The translations under genes and the position numbers were made by a program. This document shows positions 7,751-15,807 of a DNA stretch of 64,000 nt, piece after piece. Below the pieces are notes generated by a model, which was given only the letters and a program-made list of their open reading frames with translations, made no database searches and was not told the origin of the DNA. Numbering within the stretch: position 1 is the stretch's first letter; every line of letters starts with the position of its first letter. The stretch spans positions 4,836,001-4,900,000 of the forward strand of contig NZ_CP134398.1 in the NCBI RefSeq assembly GCF_002968335.2, given 5' to 3'. Source of the DNA: Mycobacterium sp. ITM-2016-00316. Lineage in GTDB: Bacteria; Actinomycetota; Actinomycetes; Mycobacteriales; Mycobacteriaceae.

Positions 7751-10030
7751 TCACCACTCCCACACCACCTCATCCGGCGACTTGTCCGGGCGTAACCCCC
7801 GCCAACTGGGGTGGCGCAACCGGCCGTCCGCGGTCCGATTGTTGAATCGCACTTCCCCCACCAACTCCGGGCGCACGAAGGTCACGCCCTTCGCGTCGGG
7901 CCCGGAAAGCCTTTTGGTGAACGGGGATTCGTCGGTCTCCAGCGTTTTCAGTATCGCCCGCAGGTCTTTGAGCATTTTCTCGGTGAAGCCGGTCCCGACC
8001 CGGCCGGCGAACCGCAGGCCGTCGTCATCGGGGACACCGACGACCAACGCGCCGATCCCACTGGTGCGCCCGCCTTCTCCTGCGCGCCACCCACCGATCA
8101 CGACCTCTTGGTTGTGCCACAGCGTCTGTTTAAGCCACGACTGGGACCGCCGGCCGGGCTGGTAGGTGGAGTCCCGCTTCTTGGCCACCACCCCCTCGTA
8201 CCCGTGCTCACGCGCGTACCTCAGCGCATCCGCTCCGCTGCCGGATAGTTGCGCGGGCACGATGAGTCCGCCGCCCTGGGCCAGCGTCTCGAGCAGCTTG
8301 CGCCGATCGGAGTACTTGGCCCGCAACAGGGATCGCCCGTCCAGCTGCAGGATGTCGAAGGCCCAGAATTCGATGTTGCTCCCCGAAGCCCGGTTCTGCA
8401 TGGCACCGAAGCTCGGCACACCCGAGGAGTCCAGGGCCACCACCTCACCGTCGAGGATCACGTGATGGTCGGCCAGGTCGGCGGCCAGCGCCCGCAGTTG
8501 TGGATACTCGCCGGTGACATCGCGGCCGCTGCGGGTGCGCAGCGCCACATCGCCGTGATCGGCGTCGACCAGCAGGCGGTAGCCATCCCACTTTCCCTCG
8601 AACGCCCACACGGCCGGCGTCAGCTTCTCCACCGATCCATGGGTGGCCAGCATCGGCGCCAGATCCTGGGCGGTGTTCACCGGCTGCTCCTTCATCCGGT
8701 GCGCCAGCCAGTTCTTGCCCCCGGTCTGGATCAACGCGTATCGGCCCTTGATCTTCGAGCCGTGCAGCGTGACGATGACCTCACCCTTTTTACCGTCGAC
8801 GTTCTCACCGTCCACGCCGGGATCGCGGAACTTCTCGGTCTCGTAGGTGCCGGAATCCCAGACGATGACCTCACCACCGCCATACTCGCCCTTGGGAATC
8901 GCCCCCTCGAAGGTGGCGTACTCCAGCGGGTGGTCCTCGGTGTGCACGGCGAGGTGATTCACCGAGGTGGTCTCGGGCAGGTTCTTCGGGATGGCCCAGG
9001 ACACCAGCACCCCGTTGCGTTCCAGCCGGAAGTCATAGTGCAGCCGGCGCGCGTGGTGTTCTTGGATGACGAAGGTGTCGTCGTTCCCGGTGGCCGAGGT
9101 CGTGTGCGGCACCGGTTCGGGCGTCTTGCCGGCGTCACGCATGCTGCGGTAGGTGGTGAGTTTGTCTGCTAACGGAGCACTTTCGTCGAGTCCTTCGAGC
9201 AGATCACCGTCGCGCTCCACCCGCGCCAGCACCTCATCGAAACGCAGATGGCGCAGATCGGGGTCCTCGATCTCCTCCCAGGTCCGCGGCGCCGCGACCG
9301 TCGGTTCTTCCCGGCCGCGCATCGAGTAGGGCGCGATGGTGGTCTTGGCGGCGCTGTTCTGGCTCCAGTCCAGGAACACCTTCCCGGCACGCAGGCTCTT
9401 GGTCATGGTCGCGGTGACCTGTTTGGGCATGGCCTTCTCCAGCTGGACCGCGATCCGCTTGGCCAGGACCGATGCGCCCTGTGAACTCACCGGGTCGGCC
9501 AGCGGTACATAGAGGTGCAGGCCCTTGCTGCCGCTGGTCAGTGGGTAGGCCGTCAGGCCGATGTCCTCGACGTAGCCGCGTACCTCGTGGGCGACCTCGC
9601 ACAGTTGCCGAAACGTCACGTCCTCGCCGGGGTCGAGATCGAACACGATGCGGGTGGCCGGTCCGGGATGCCCGTCGTCATCGAAGCGCCACTGCGGGAC
9701 GTGCACCTCGAGTGACGCTTGTTGGGCGATCCAGGCCAACCCCTCGCGGGTGTCGATGATCGGGTAGGTGGTTGTTCCCGACCGGTGCGTCACCGAACCC
9801 CGGCGCAGCCAATCCGGGGCGGACGACGCCAGTTGCTTCTCGAAGAACTCCGGCTGCCCGACGCCGTTGGGCCAGCGTTTGCGGGTGACCGGACGCCCGG
9901 CGATATGCGGGATCATGGCGTCGGCGATCGCCAGGTAATAGTCGAATACCTCGGCCTTGGTCGTTCCGGTAGCGGGATAGAGCACTTTGTCGGGATTGGT
10001 CAGTTTGACCCGGCCGTCGCGCTCCACCAC
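7751..10030 (-). CDS. ligD: Multifunctional ATP-dependent DNA ligase LigD (non-homologous end joining)
   Basis: About 759 residues with the mycobacterial order polymerase - phosphoesterase - ligase. The primase-like polymerase has the metal-binding FDLDPGE; the phosphoesterase has EHHARRLHYDFRLE; the ligase has the AMP-accepting lysine in FEGKWDGYR and a C-terminal FNNRTADGRLRHPSWRGLRP. It fills, trims and seals double-strand breaks held by Ku. An ATG at 10117 exists but would overlap the start of the divergent ku gene; GTG at 10030 (or 10027) fits the length of M. tuberculosis LigD and leaves 31 bp between the two starts. The extra 29 residues look non-homologous. Confidence 0.95.
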   Translation of the reverse strand: MVERDGRVKLTNPDKVLYPATGTTKAEVFDYYLAIADAMIPHIAGRPVTRKRWPNGVGQPEFFEKQLASSAPDWLRRGSVTHRSGTTTYPIIDTREGLAWIAQQASLEVHVPQWRFDDDGHPGPATRIVFDLDPGEDVTFRQLCEVAHEVRGYVEDIGLTAYPLTSGSKGLHLYVPLADPVSSQGASVLAKRIAVQLEKAMPKQVTATMTKSLRAGKVFLDWSQNSAAKTTIAPYSMRGREEPTVAAPRTWEEIEDPDLRHLRFDEVLARVERDGDLLEGLDESAPLADKLTTYRSMRDAGKTPEPVPHTTSATGNDDTFVIQEHHARRLHYDFRLERNGVLVSWAIPKNLPETTSVNHLAVHTEDHPLEYATFEGAIPKGEYGGGEVIVWDSGTYETEKFRDPGVDGENVDGKKGEVIVTLHGSKIKGRYALIQTGGKNWLAHRMKEQPVNTAQDLAPMLATHGSVEKLTPAVWAFEGKWDGYRLLVDADHGDVALRTRSGRDVTGEYPQLRALAADLADHHVILDGEVVALDSSGVPSFGAMQNRASGSNIEFWAFDILQLDGRSLLRAKYSDRRKLLETLAQGGGLIVPAQLSGSGADALRYAREHGYEGVVAKKRDSTYQPGRRSQSWLKQTLWHNQEVVIGGWRAGEGGRTSGIGALVVGVPDDDGLRFAGRVGTGFTEKMLKDLRAILKTLETDESPFTKRLSGPDAKGVTFVRPELVGEVRFNNRTADGRLRHPSWRGLRPDKSPDEVVWEW

Positions 10031-10061
10031 GTAAACGTAATACCCGCTGTTACCGTTGCCT

Positions 10062-10994
10062 ATGCGATCAATCTGGAAGGGCTCGGTCTCCTTCGGTCTG
10101 GTCAACGTGCCGGTCAAGGTCTACAGCGCGACCGAGGACCACGACATCAAGTTCCACCAGGTGCACGCCAAGGACAACGGACGCATCCGCTACAAGCGGA
10201 CCTGCGAGGTGTGCGGCGAGGTGGTCGAGTACCGCGACATCGCCCGCGCCTACGACTCCGATGACGGGCAGACGGTGATCATCACCGATGAGGACATCGC
10301 CACCCTGCCCGAGGAGCGCAGCCGCGAGATCGAGGTCGTCGAGTTCGTGCCGGCCGATCAGCTCGATCCGATGATGTACGACAAGAGCTATTTCCTGGAG
10401 CCGGACTCCAAGTCCACGAAATCGTATGTGCTGCTGGCCAAGACGCTGGCCGAGACGGACCGGGTGGCGATCGTGCATTTCGCGCTGCGCAACAAGACCC
10501 GGCTGGCGGCGCTGCGGGTCAAGGATTTCAGCAAGCGCGACGTCATGGTGATCCACACGCTGCTGTGGCCCGACGAGATCCGCGATCCGGACTTCCCCTC
10601 GCTGGACAAGGACGTCGACATCAAGCCCGCCGAGCTGAAGATGGCCGGGCAGGTGGTCGAATCGATGACCGACGATTTCAAGCCCGACCAGTTCCGCGAC
10701 GACTACCAGGAACAACTGCACGAACTGGTGCAGGCGAAACTGGAAGGTGGCGAGGCGTTCACCGTCGAGGAGCAGCCCACCGATCTGGACGAGTCCACCG
10801 AGGACGTGTCGGATCTACTGGCCAAGCTGGAGGCCAGCGTGAAGGCCCGCGGGTCCGGTTCGTCCGGCAAGGACGACGCCGAGAAGGCCGAGCCCAAGAA
10901 AGCTGCGGCGAAGAAGGCGCCGGCCAAAAAGGCTGCCGCCAAGAAAGCCCCCGCAAAAAAGGCTCCCGCGAAGAAGGCCGCCGCCAAGAAGTAG
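10062..10994 (+). CDS. ku: DNA end-binding protein Ku
   Basis: A 310-residue bacterial Ku. It begins MRSIWKGSVSFGLVNVPVKV and keeps the family's CEVCGEVVEYRDIARAY and FLEPD blocks. The homodimer forms a ring on broken DNA ends and recruits LigD. The last ~45 residues are a Lys/Ala/Pro repeat (AAAKKAPAKKAAAKK type), the extended basic tail of many fast-growing mycobacteria, which binds DNA non-specifically. The start is ATG 10062, since the two codons before it only extend to a TTG. The gene is divergent from ligD. Confidence 0.96.
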   Translation: MRSIWKGSVSFGLVNVPVKVYSATEDHDIKFHQVHAKDNGRIRYKRTCEVCGEVVEYRDIARAYDSDDGQTVIITDEDIATLPEERSREIEVVEFVPADQLDPMMYDKSYFLEPDSKSTKSYVLLAKTLAETDRVAIVHFALRNKTRLAALRVKDFSKRDVMVIHTLLWPDEIRDPDFPSLDKDVDIKPAELKMAGQVVESMTDDFKPDQFRDDYQEQLHELVQAKLEGGEAFTVEEQPTDLDESTEDVSDLLAKLEASVKARGSGSSGKDDAEKAEPKKAAAKKAPAKKAAAKKAPAKKAPAKKAAAKK

Positions 10995-11002
10995 CGGTGA
11001 CT

Positions 11003-11051
11003 ACCTGTGTTCAGTTTCCCGGAGGCGCCGTCGCCAAGGCTGAGAACAGGT
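11003..11051 (+). terminator. Possible hairpin terminator after ku
   Basis: ACCTGTGTTCAG (11003-11014) can pair with CTGAGAACAGGT (11040-11051) except for two central bases; the loop holds a second GC-rich hairpin. No T-run follows, which is common in mycobacteria. It lies 9 bp past the ku stop. Confidence 0.35.
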
Positions 11052-11137
11052 ACGAAAATTAGCGGCGGGGCCTACCTCCTTTCAGGCACCCGCGGCCACT
11101 CTGAGCCCTTGAGCCACAGCGGTATTGGTGGAACACG

Positions 11138-11211
11138 TACTCCGAGAGGGACTTGAACCCTCGCCCTGGACCTTATAAGGGTCCCGCTCTCACCGACTGA
11201 GCTATCGGAGC
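11138..11211 (-). tRNA. tRNA-Ile (anticodon TAT)
   Basis: A full 74-base cloverleaf on the reverse strand: acceptor GCTCCGA/TCGGAGT, D stem GCTC/GAGC, anticodon stem GGACC/GGTCC with loop CTTATAA, five-base variable loop, T stem GAGGG/CCCTC with TTCAAGT, discriminator A. The anticodon at loop positions 3-5 is TAT, which reads ATA. CCA is not encoded. The first acceptor pair is G-T(U). Most bacteria read ATA with a CAT anticodon modified by TilS, so this gene is unusual (see findings). Confidence 0.88.
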
Positions 11212-11511
11212 AAAAGGCGTTCTGCAGCAGGAACGTTGGTCGCCCAACAGATGAAGTAAGACTGTGGATGCACACGCCGAGCTGAGCGCGTCAGACGACG
11301 CGGTCAGCAGCAGGGATGGGTCAGGCAGATATTCGTGAGGACTTCCGAGCGCGACGCTCGGCGGACACGGGCATGCAACAAGCCTAGCGCCGGACTCCAC
11401 CGAAGAACAGAGAAATGTCAGCCGGCGCCAAATTAGAACGTGTTACAGAAATCTGCCCGGTCGGCCGCGGACTCTTGTTACGGTGACGCCGAGAACAGAA
11501 ATGAGGCCAGC
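11212..11511. other. Intergenic, no gene seen
   Basis: 300 bases between the tRNA 5' end and the SDR start. It should hold the promoters of both divergent units. Reverse-strand frames here lack any recognisable domain. Confidence 0.5.
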
Positions 11512-12303
11512 ATGATCCTGGACAAATTCCGGCTCGACGATCAGGTGGCCGTGGTCACCGGAGCCGGCCGCGGACTGGGTGCCGCGATCGCCGTCGCCTT
11601 CGCCGAAGCCGGTGCAGATGTGGTGATCGCGGCCCGCACCCGGTCGCAATTGGAGGAGGTCGCCGCACAGGTGGCCGCGGTCGGCAGACGGGCCCATGTG
11701 GTGGTCGCCGACCTCGCGCACCCGGAGTCCACCGCGACCCTGGCCGCCGAGGCCGTCGAGGCGTTCGGGAAACTAGACATCGTCGTCAACAATGTCGGCG
11801 GCACCATGCCCGGACCGCTGTTGACCACATCGACGAAGGACATGAAGGACGCGTTCACGTTCAACGTCGGCACCGCCCACGCGCTGACCGTCGCCGCCGT
11901 GCCACTGATGCTGGAGCACTCCGGCGGCGGGTCGATCATCAACATCACCTCGACGATGGGCCGGCTCTCCGGCCGTGCGTTCGCGGCATACGGCACCGCC
12001 AAGGGTGCGCTCGCGCACTACACCCGGCTGTCCGCGCTGGATCTCTGCCCGCGCATCCGGGTGAACGCGATCGCGCCGGGCTCGATCCTCACCTCGGCGC
12101 TGGACATCGTGGCCTCCAATGACGCGCTGCGCGACCCGATGGAGAAGGCCACCCCGATGCGCCGCCTCGGCGATCCGAGCGATATCGCCGCGGCCGCCGT
12201 GTATCTGGCTTCCCCGGCCGGCAGCTATCTGACCGGCAAGACCCTCGAGGTCGACGGCGGCCTCACCTTCCCCAACCTCGACCTGCCCATCCCGGATCTG
12301 TAA
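11512..12303 (+). CDS. Short-chain dehydrogenase/reductase (like Rv0927c)
   Basis: A 263-residue SDR. It has the NAD(P)-binding [12 protein letters not shown] near residue 16, the NNVGG structural motif, a catalytic Ser in [11 protein letters not shown] and YGTAK as the YxxxK pair, and ends with the common LEVDGG segment. ATG 11512 ([19 protein letters not shown]) is the natural start. It sits 9 bp before the DapB-like gene and precedes mntH, in the same order as Rv0927c-Rv0926c-Rv0924c as I remember it. The substrate is unknown. Confidence 0.9.
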   Translation: MILDKFRLDDQVAVVTGAGRGLGAAIAVAFAEAGADVVIAARTRSQLEEVAAQVAAVGRRAHVVVADLAHPESTATLAAEAVEAFGKLDIVVNNVGGTMPGPLLTTSTKDMKDAFTFNVGTAHALTVAAVPLMLEHSGGGSIINITSTMGRLSGRAFAAYGTAKGALAHYTRLSALDLCPRIRVNAIAPGSILTSALDIVASNDALRDPMEKATPMRRLGDPSDIAAAAVYLASPAGSYLTGKTLEVDGGLTFPNLDLPIPDL

Positions 12304-12312
12304 AGGAACGCC

Positions 12313-13389
12313 ATGAGCATCAAAGTCGCCGCGATCGGCACCGGAAACGTCGGCCGCCACGCCCTGACCCAGCTGATCAACGATCCGCAGTACGAACTGA
12401 CCGGCGTCTGGGTGTCCTCGGATGCCAAGGCCGGCAAGGATGCCGGAGAGCTTGCCGGTCTTGATGTTTCGACCGGCATCAAAGCCACCACCGACCTGGA
12501 CGCCATCCTGGCCGCCAAGCCGGACTGCGCGGTGTACACCGCGATGGCCGATAATCGGTTGCCCGACGCCCTGGAGGATTACCGCCGCATCCTGGCGGCC
12601 GGTGTCAATGTGGTGGCCAGTGCGGCGGTCTTCCTGCAGTACCCGTGGCAGGTGCTGCCCGCGGAGCTGCTGGCGCCGATCGAGAAGGCCGCCGAAGAGG
12701 GCGGCGCCAGCATTTTCGTCAATGGCATCGATCCCGGTTTCGCCAATGACCTTCTGCCCCTTGCTCTCGCGGGCACCTGCCAGACCGTCGAGCAGATCCG
12801 GTGCATGGAGATCGTCGACTACGCCACCTATGACAGCCCCACAGTGATGTTCGATGTGATGGGCTTCGGAAAGTCGCTCGATGATCTGCCGATGCTGCTG
12901 CAGCCCGGTGTGCTCAGCCTGGCCTGGGGATCGGTGGTTCGCCAGCTGGCCGCCGGGCTGGGCATCGAGCTCGACGAGGTCACCGAGACCCACGTCCGGA
13001 TCCCGGCGCCGGAGGATTTCGAGATCGCGTCCGGCCATATTGCCAAGGGCACGACCGCTGCCATGCGATTCGAGGTGCGGGGCATGGTCGGCGGGCACCC
13101 CGCGGTGGTGCTCGAGCACATCACCCGGTTGCGCGACGACCTGTGCCCGGAGTGGCCGCAGCCCGCGCAGGAGGGCGGCTCGTACCGCGTCGAGGTCACC
13201 GGGGAACCGTCCTACGCGCTGGATCTGTGCCTGAGCAGCCGCAAGGGCGACCACAACCATGCCGGTCTGGTCGCCACCGCGGCCCGCGTCGTCAACGCGA
13301 TACCGGCCGTGGTCGCGGCCGCTCCCGGCATCACCACGACGCTGGATCTGCCGCTGATCACCGGGAAGGGCCTCTACGCGGCACCCTGA
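12313..13389 (+). CDS. DapB-like NAD(P)-binding oxidoreductase (like Rv0926c)
   Basis: A 358-residue protein with an N-terminal Rossmann fold (KVAAIGTGNVGRHALTQL) related to the dihydrodipicolinate reductase N-domain and a long C-terminal half found in mycobacterial 2,4-diaminopentanoate-dehydrogenase-like proteins (VNGIDPGFANDLLPLAL). It starts 9 bp after the SDR with AAAGGAA as ribosome site. The two enzymes are likely co-transcribed and could act in sequence on one metabolite. The true substrate is not known; it is not the lysine-pathway DapB. Confidence 0.85.
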   Translation: MSIKVAAIGTGNVGRHALTQLINDPQYELTGVWVSSDAKAGKDAGELAGLDVSTGIKATTDLDAILAAKPDCAVYTAMADNRLPDALEDYRRILAAGVNVVASAAVFLQYPWQVLPAELLAPIEKAAEEGGASIFVNGIDPGFANDLLPLALAGTCQTVEQIRCMEIVDYATYDSPTVMFDVMGFGKSLDDLPMLLQPGVLSLAWGSVVRQLAAGLGIELDEVTETHVRIPAPEDFEIASGHIAKGTTAAMRFEVRGMVGGHPAVVLEHITRLRDDLCPEWPQPAQEGGSYRVEVTGEPSYALDLCLSSRKGDHNHAGLVATAARVVNAIPAVVAAAPGITTTLDLPLITGKGLYAAP

Positions 13390-13402
13390 TCGCCTTGACG
13401 TA

Positions 13403-13421
13403 GAGGTTTCGGCTACCCTAA
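13403..13421 (+). promoter_or_regulatory. Possible DtxR-family metal box (IdeR/MntR-like) before mntH
   Basis: The 19 bases matched against the IdeR-type palindrome TTAGGTTAGGCTAACCTAA agree at 13 positions, with the right half (GGCTAcCCTAA) nearly perfect. The site is 41 bp before the mntH start, where a metal-dependent repressor would block transcription. Inference from pattern and context only. Confidence 0.35.
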
Positions 13422-13461
13422 CTTTTCTATTCGATAGTCCGGATGGATGAGAAGGGGAAGC

Positions 13462-14691
13462 GTGCTGCACGACACCACGCCCACGCGGGTTCGGCCGAGT
13501 TGGTATCTGCTCGGACCGGCTTTCGTCGCGGCCATCGCCTACGTCGACCCCGGCAACGTCGCGGCCAATGTCAGCGCCGGCGCACAGTACGGCTTCCTGC
13601 TGGTCTGGGTCATCCTGGTCGCCAATGTGATGGCCGGCCTCGTGCAGTTCCTGTCGGCCAAACTCGGCCTGGTCACCGGGCGCTCGCTGCCCGAAGCGGT
13701 GGCCGATCACTCCCGCACCCGGACCCGCGTCGCCTATTGGATCCAGGCCGAACTGGTGGCGATGGCCACCGACCTTGCCGAGATCGTCGGCGGGGCGATC
13801 GCGCTCTACCTGCTGTTCGACCTGCCGCTACTGGTCGGCGGAATCATCACCGGTGCGGTGTCGCTGGGGCTGCTGGCGATCCAGAACCGCCGCGGGCAGC
13901 GGGTCTTCGAGCGGGTGATCACCGGTCTGCTGCTGGTCATCGCCATCGGCTTCCTCACCAGCCTCTTCGTCGCGCCACCGTCGGCCGCCGATGTGGCCTC
14001 CGGTCTGGTGCCCCGCTTCGACGGCGCCGAGAGCGTGCTGCTGGCCACCGCCATGCTGGGCGCCACCGTGATGCCGCACGCGGTGTACCTGCACTCCGGC
14101 CTGGCCCGTGACCGGCACGGGCACCCCGACGCCGGCCCGGCCCGAAAGCGGTTGCTGCGCATCACCAAGTACGACGTCGGCCTGGCCATGCTGGTCGCCG
14201 GGGCGGTGAACCTGGCGATGCTGCTGGTCGCCGCGACCAACCTGCAGGGCATGGAGAACACCGACTCGATCGAGGGCGCGCACGCCGCGGTCAGCAGCCA
14301 ACTGGGCCCGACGGTGGCGCTGTTCTTCGCGATCGGCCTGCTGGCATCCGGGCTGGCCTCGACCTCGGTCGGCGCGTACGCCGGCGCCATGATCATGTCC
14401 GGGCTGCTCAAGCGCAGCTACCCGCTGCTGTTGCGCCGGCTGGTCACCCTGATCCCCGCGCTGGTGATCCTGGCCATCGGGGTGGACCCCAGCCGCGCCC
14501 TGGTGCTCTCACAGGTGGTGCTGTCGTTCGGAATACCGTTCGCGCTGATCCCGCTGATCAGGCTGACCAGTAACCGGGCGCTGATGGGTGCCGATATCAA
14601 CCACCGGGTGACGACGGCCTTAGGCTGGCTGGTGGCCGGTGTCATCTCCGCGCTGAACGTCGTGTTGATCTACCTGACCATCCGAGGCTGA
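13462..14691 (+). CDS. mntH: NRAMP-family divalent metal:proton symporter MntH
   Basis: About 409 residues and eleven hydrophobic helices, typical of Nramp. The signature metal-site motifs are present: DPGN in helix 1 (AYVDPGNVAANV) and MPHAVYLHSG in helix 6. It imports Mn(II), and possibly Fe(II), with protons. GTG 13462 follows AAGGGGAAG and is preferred; ATG 13447 would add five residues but lacks a ribosome site. Its stop and the next ATG share one base (TGATG at 14689-14693), indicating translational coupling with the downstream gene. Confidence 0.95.
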   Translation: MLHDTTPTRVRPSWYLLGPAFVAAIAYVDPGNVAANVSAGAQYGFLLVWVILVANVMAGLVQFLSAKLGLVTGRSLPEAVADHSRTRTRVAYWIQAELVAMATDLAEIVGGAIALYLLFDLPLLVGGIITGAVSLGLLAIQNRRGQRVFERVITGLLLVIAIGFLTSLFVAPPSAADVASGLVPRFDGAESVLLATAMLGATVMPHAVYLHSGLARDRHGHPDAGPARKRLLRITKYDVGLAMLVAGAVNLAMLLVAATNLQGMENTDSIEGAHAAVSSQLGPTVALFFAIGLLASGLASTSVGAYAGAMIMSGLLKRSYPLLLRRLVTLIPALVILAIGVDPSRALVLSQVVLSFGIPFALIPLIRLTSNRALMGADINHRVTTALGWLVAGVISALNVVLIYLTIRG

Positions 14692-15746
14692 TGCGCCACC
14701 TGTACTTCGCATACGGATCGAATCTGTGCGTGCACCAGATGGCCCGGCGCTGCCCGGACGCCGCCGATCCCCGGCCCGCCACCCTCGCCGATCATGACTG
14801 GTTGATCAACGAGCGCGGAGTGGCCACCGTCGAACCGTTCCACGGCGCCGTCGTGCACGGGGTGCTCTGGCGGCTCAGCGATCACGACCTGGACGTGCTG
14901 GACAGCGCCGAGGGGGTGCCGGTGCGCTACCGCCGCGACGAACTGGTCGTGCACACCGCCGAGGGCGCGGGCCCCGCCTGGGTCTATATCGACCCCCGGG
15001 TCGAGCCCGGGCCGCCCCGACCCGGATACCTGGAACGGATCATCGACGGTGCCCGCCACCACGGGCTGCCGCAGCGCTGGGTCGACTTCCTGCACAAGTG
15101 GGATCCGGCGAGCTGGCCGAGCCGCGATGTGACCGATACCCCGGCACCGCAATCGCTTTCGGAGTTACTTGCCGACCCGAACATCGTCGAGACCAGCACC
15201 CTGGCATCCCGGTTCGGGTTCCTGGCCATCCACGGCGGCGGGCTGGAACAGATGACCGATGTCATCGCCGACCGGGCCGCCCGGGCGTCCGGCGCCTCGC
15301 TGTACACGGTGCGCCACCCCGACCGGTACCCGCACCACCTGTCCTCCACGCGCTACCGGCCCGCGGAGTCCGCACGGCTGGCCGCCTTCCTCGACCATGT
15401 CGACACGGTGGTTTCGCTGCACGGCTACGGCCGCGTCGGGCGCAGCACCCAACTGCTGGCCGGCGGCGGTAACCGGGACCTCGCCGCGCATCTGGCCCGG
15501 CACGTGACGGTGCCCGGCCACCACGTGGTGTGCGATCTCGACGCGATACCTCGCGAGCTGCGCGGGCTGCACCCGGACAATCCGGTCAACCTGCCCCGCG
15601 GCGGTGGCGTCCAACTCGAACTGCCGTCGCGGGTCCGCGGCACCAGCCCGCGCAGCGGACTGCCCGGCGCCGACGGCCTCACCCCGGCGACCTCCGCGCT
15701 GATCGACGGCCTGTCCGCGGCCGCGAGAGCCTGGTCACTCCCGTAA
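14691..15746 (+). CDS. Fusion: gamma-glutamylcyclotransferase-like + poly-gamma-glutamate hydrolase-like
   Basis: 351 residues in two parts. Residues 1-140 are a GGCT-like domain (YFAYGSNLCVHQMARRCPDA; then the glutamate-type acid in LDSAEGVPVRYRRDEL). Residues ~155-350 match the PgaH/DUF867 family of poly-gamma-glutamate hydrolases (FLAIHGGGLEQMTDVIADRA with the metal His; VSLHGYGR; CDLDAIPRELRGLHPDNPVN). Both halves attack gamma-glutamyl bonds. M. tuberculosis Rv0925c, as I recall, corresponds to this place. Coupled to mntH by a one-base overlap; the link to metal uptake is unexplained. Confidence 0.83.
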   Translation: MRHLYFAYGSNLCVHQMARRCPDAADPRPATLADHDWLINERGVATVEPFHGAVVHGVLWRLSDHDLDVLDSAEGVPVRYRRDELVVHTAEGAGPAWVYIDPRVEPGPPRPGYLERIIDGARHHGLPQRWVDFLHKWDPASWPSRDVTDTPAPQSLSELLADPNIVETSTLASRFGFLAIHGGGLEQMTDVIADRAARASGASLYTVRHPDRYPHHLSSTRYRPAESARLAAFLDHVDTVVSLHGYGRVGRSTQLLAGGGNRDLAAHLARHVTVPGHHVVCDLDAIPRELRGLHPDNPVNLPRGGGVQLELPSRVRGTSPRSGLPGADGLTPATSALIDGLSAAARAWSLP

Positions 15747-15773
15747 TCCCGATGAGATCGGCACCGCGCCGAC

Positions 15774-15801
15774 CCATCCATTTTCCGCACCGCTCCGAAT
15801 A
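15774..15801 (+). promoter_or_regulatory. SigK-type autoregulated promoter
   Basis: CCATCC (15774-15779) and CCGAATA (15795-15801) are 15 bases apart, matching the reported M. tuberculosis SigK consensus (CCATCC / CCGAATC). The operon it would drive ends with sigK itself. The expected start site, about seven bases after the -10, falls on or next to the GTG start at 15808, so the mRNA would be leaderless; indeed there is no ribosome site before that GTG. Confidence 0.75.
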
Positions 15802-15807
15802 CCGATC

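Noticed and set aside
7462..7845. 127-codon forward frame before ligD
   Set aside because: Part looks protein-like, but no family is recognised and it ends inside ligD on the other strand.
11773..13710. 645-codon reverse frame across the SDR and DapB-like genes
   Set aside because: It is the antisense of two well-supported forward genes; long empty frames are common opposite high-GC genes.
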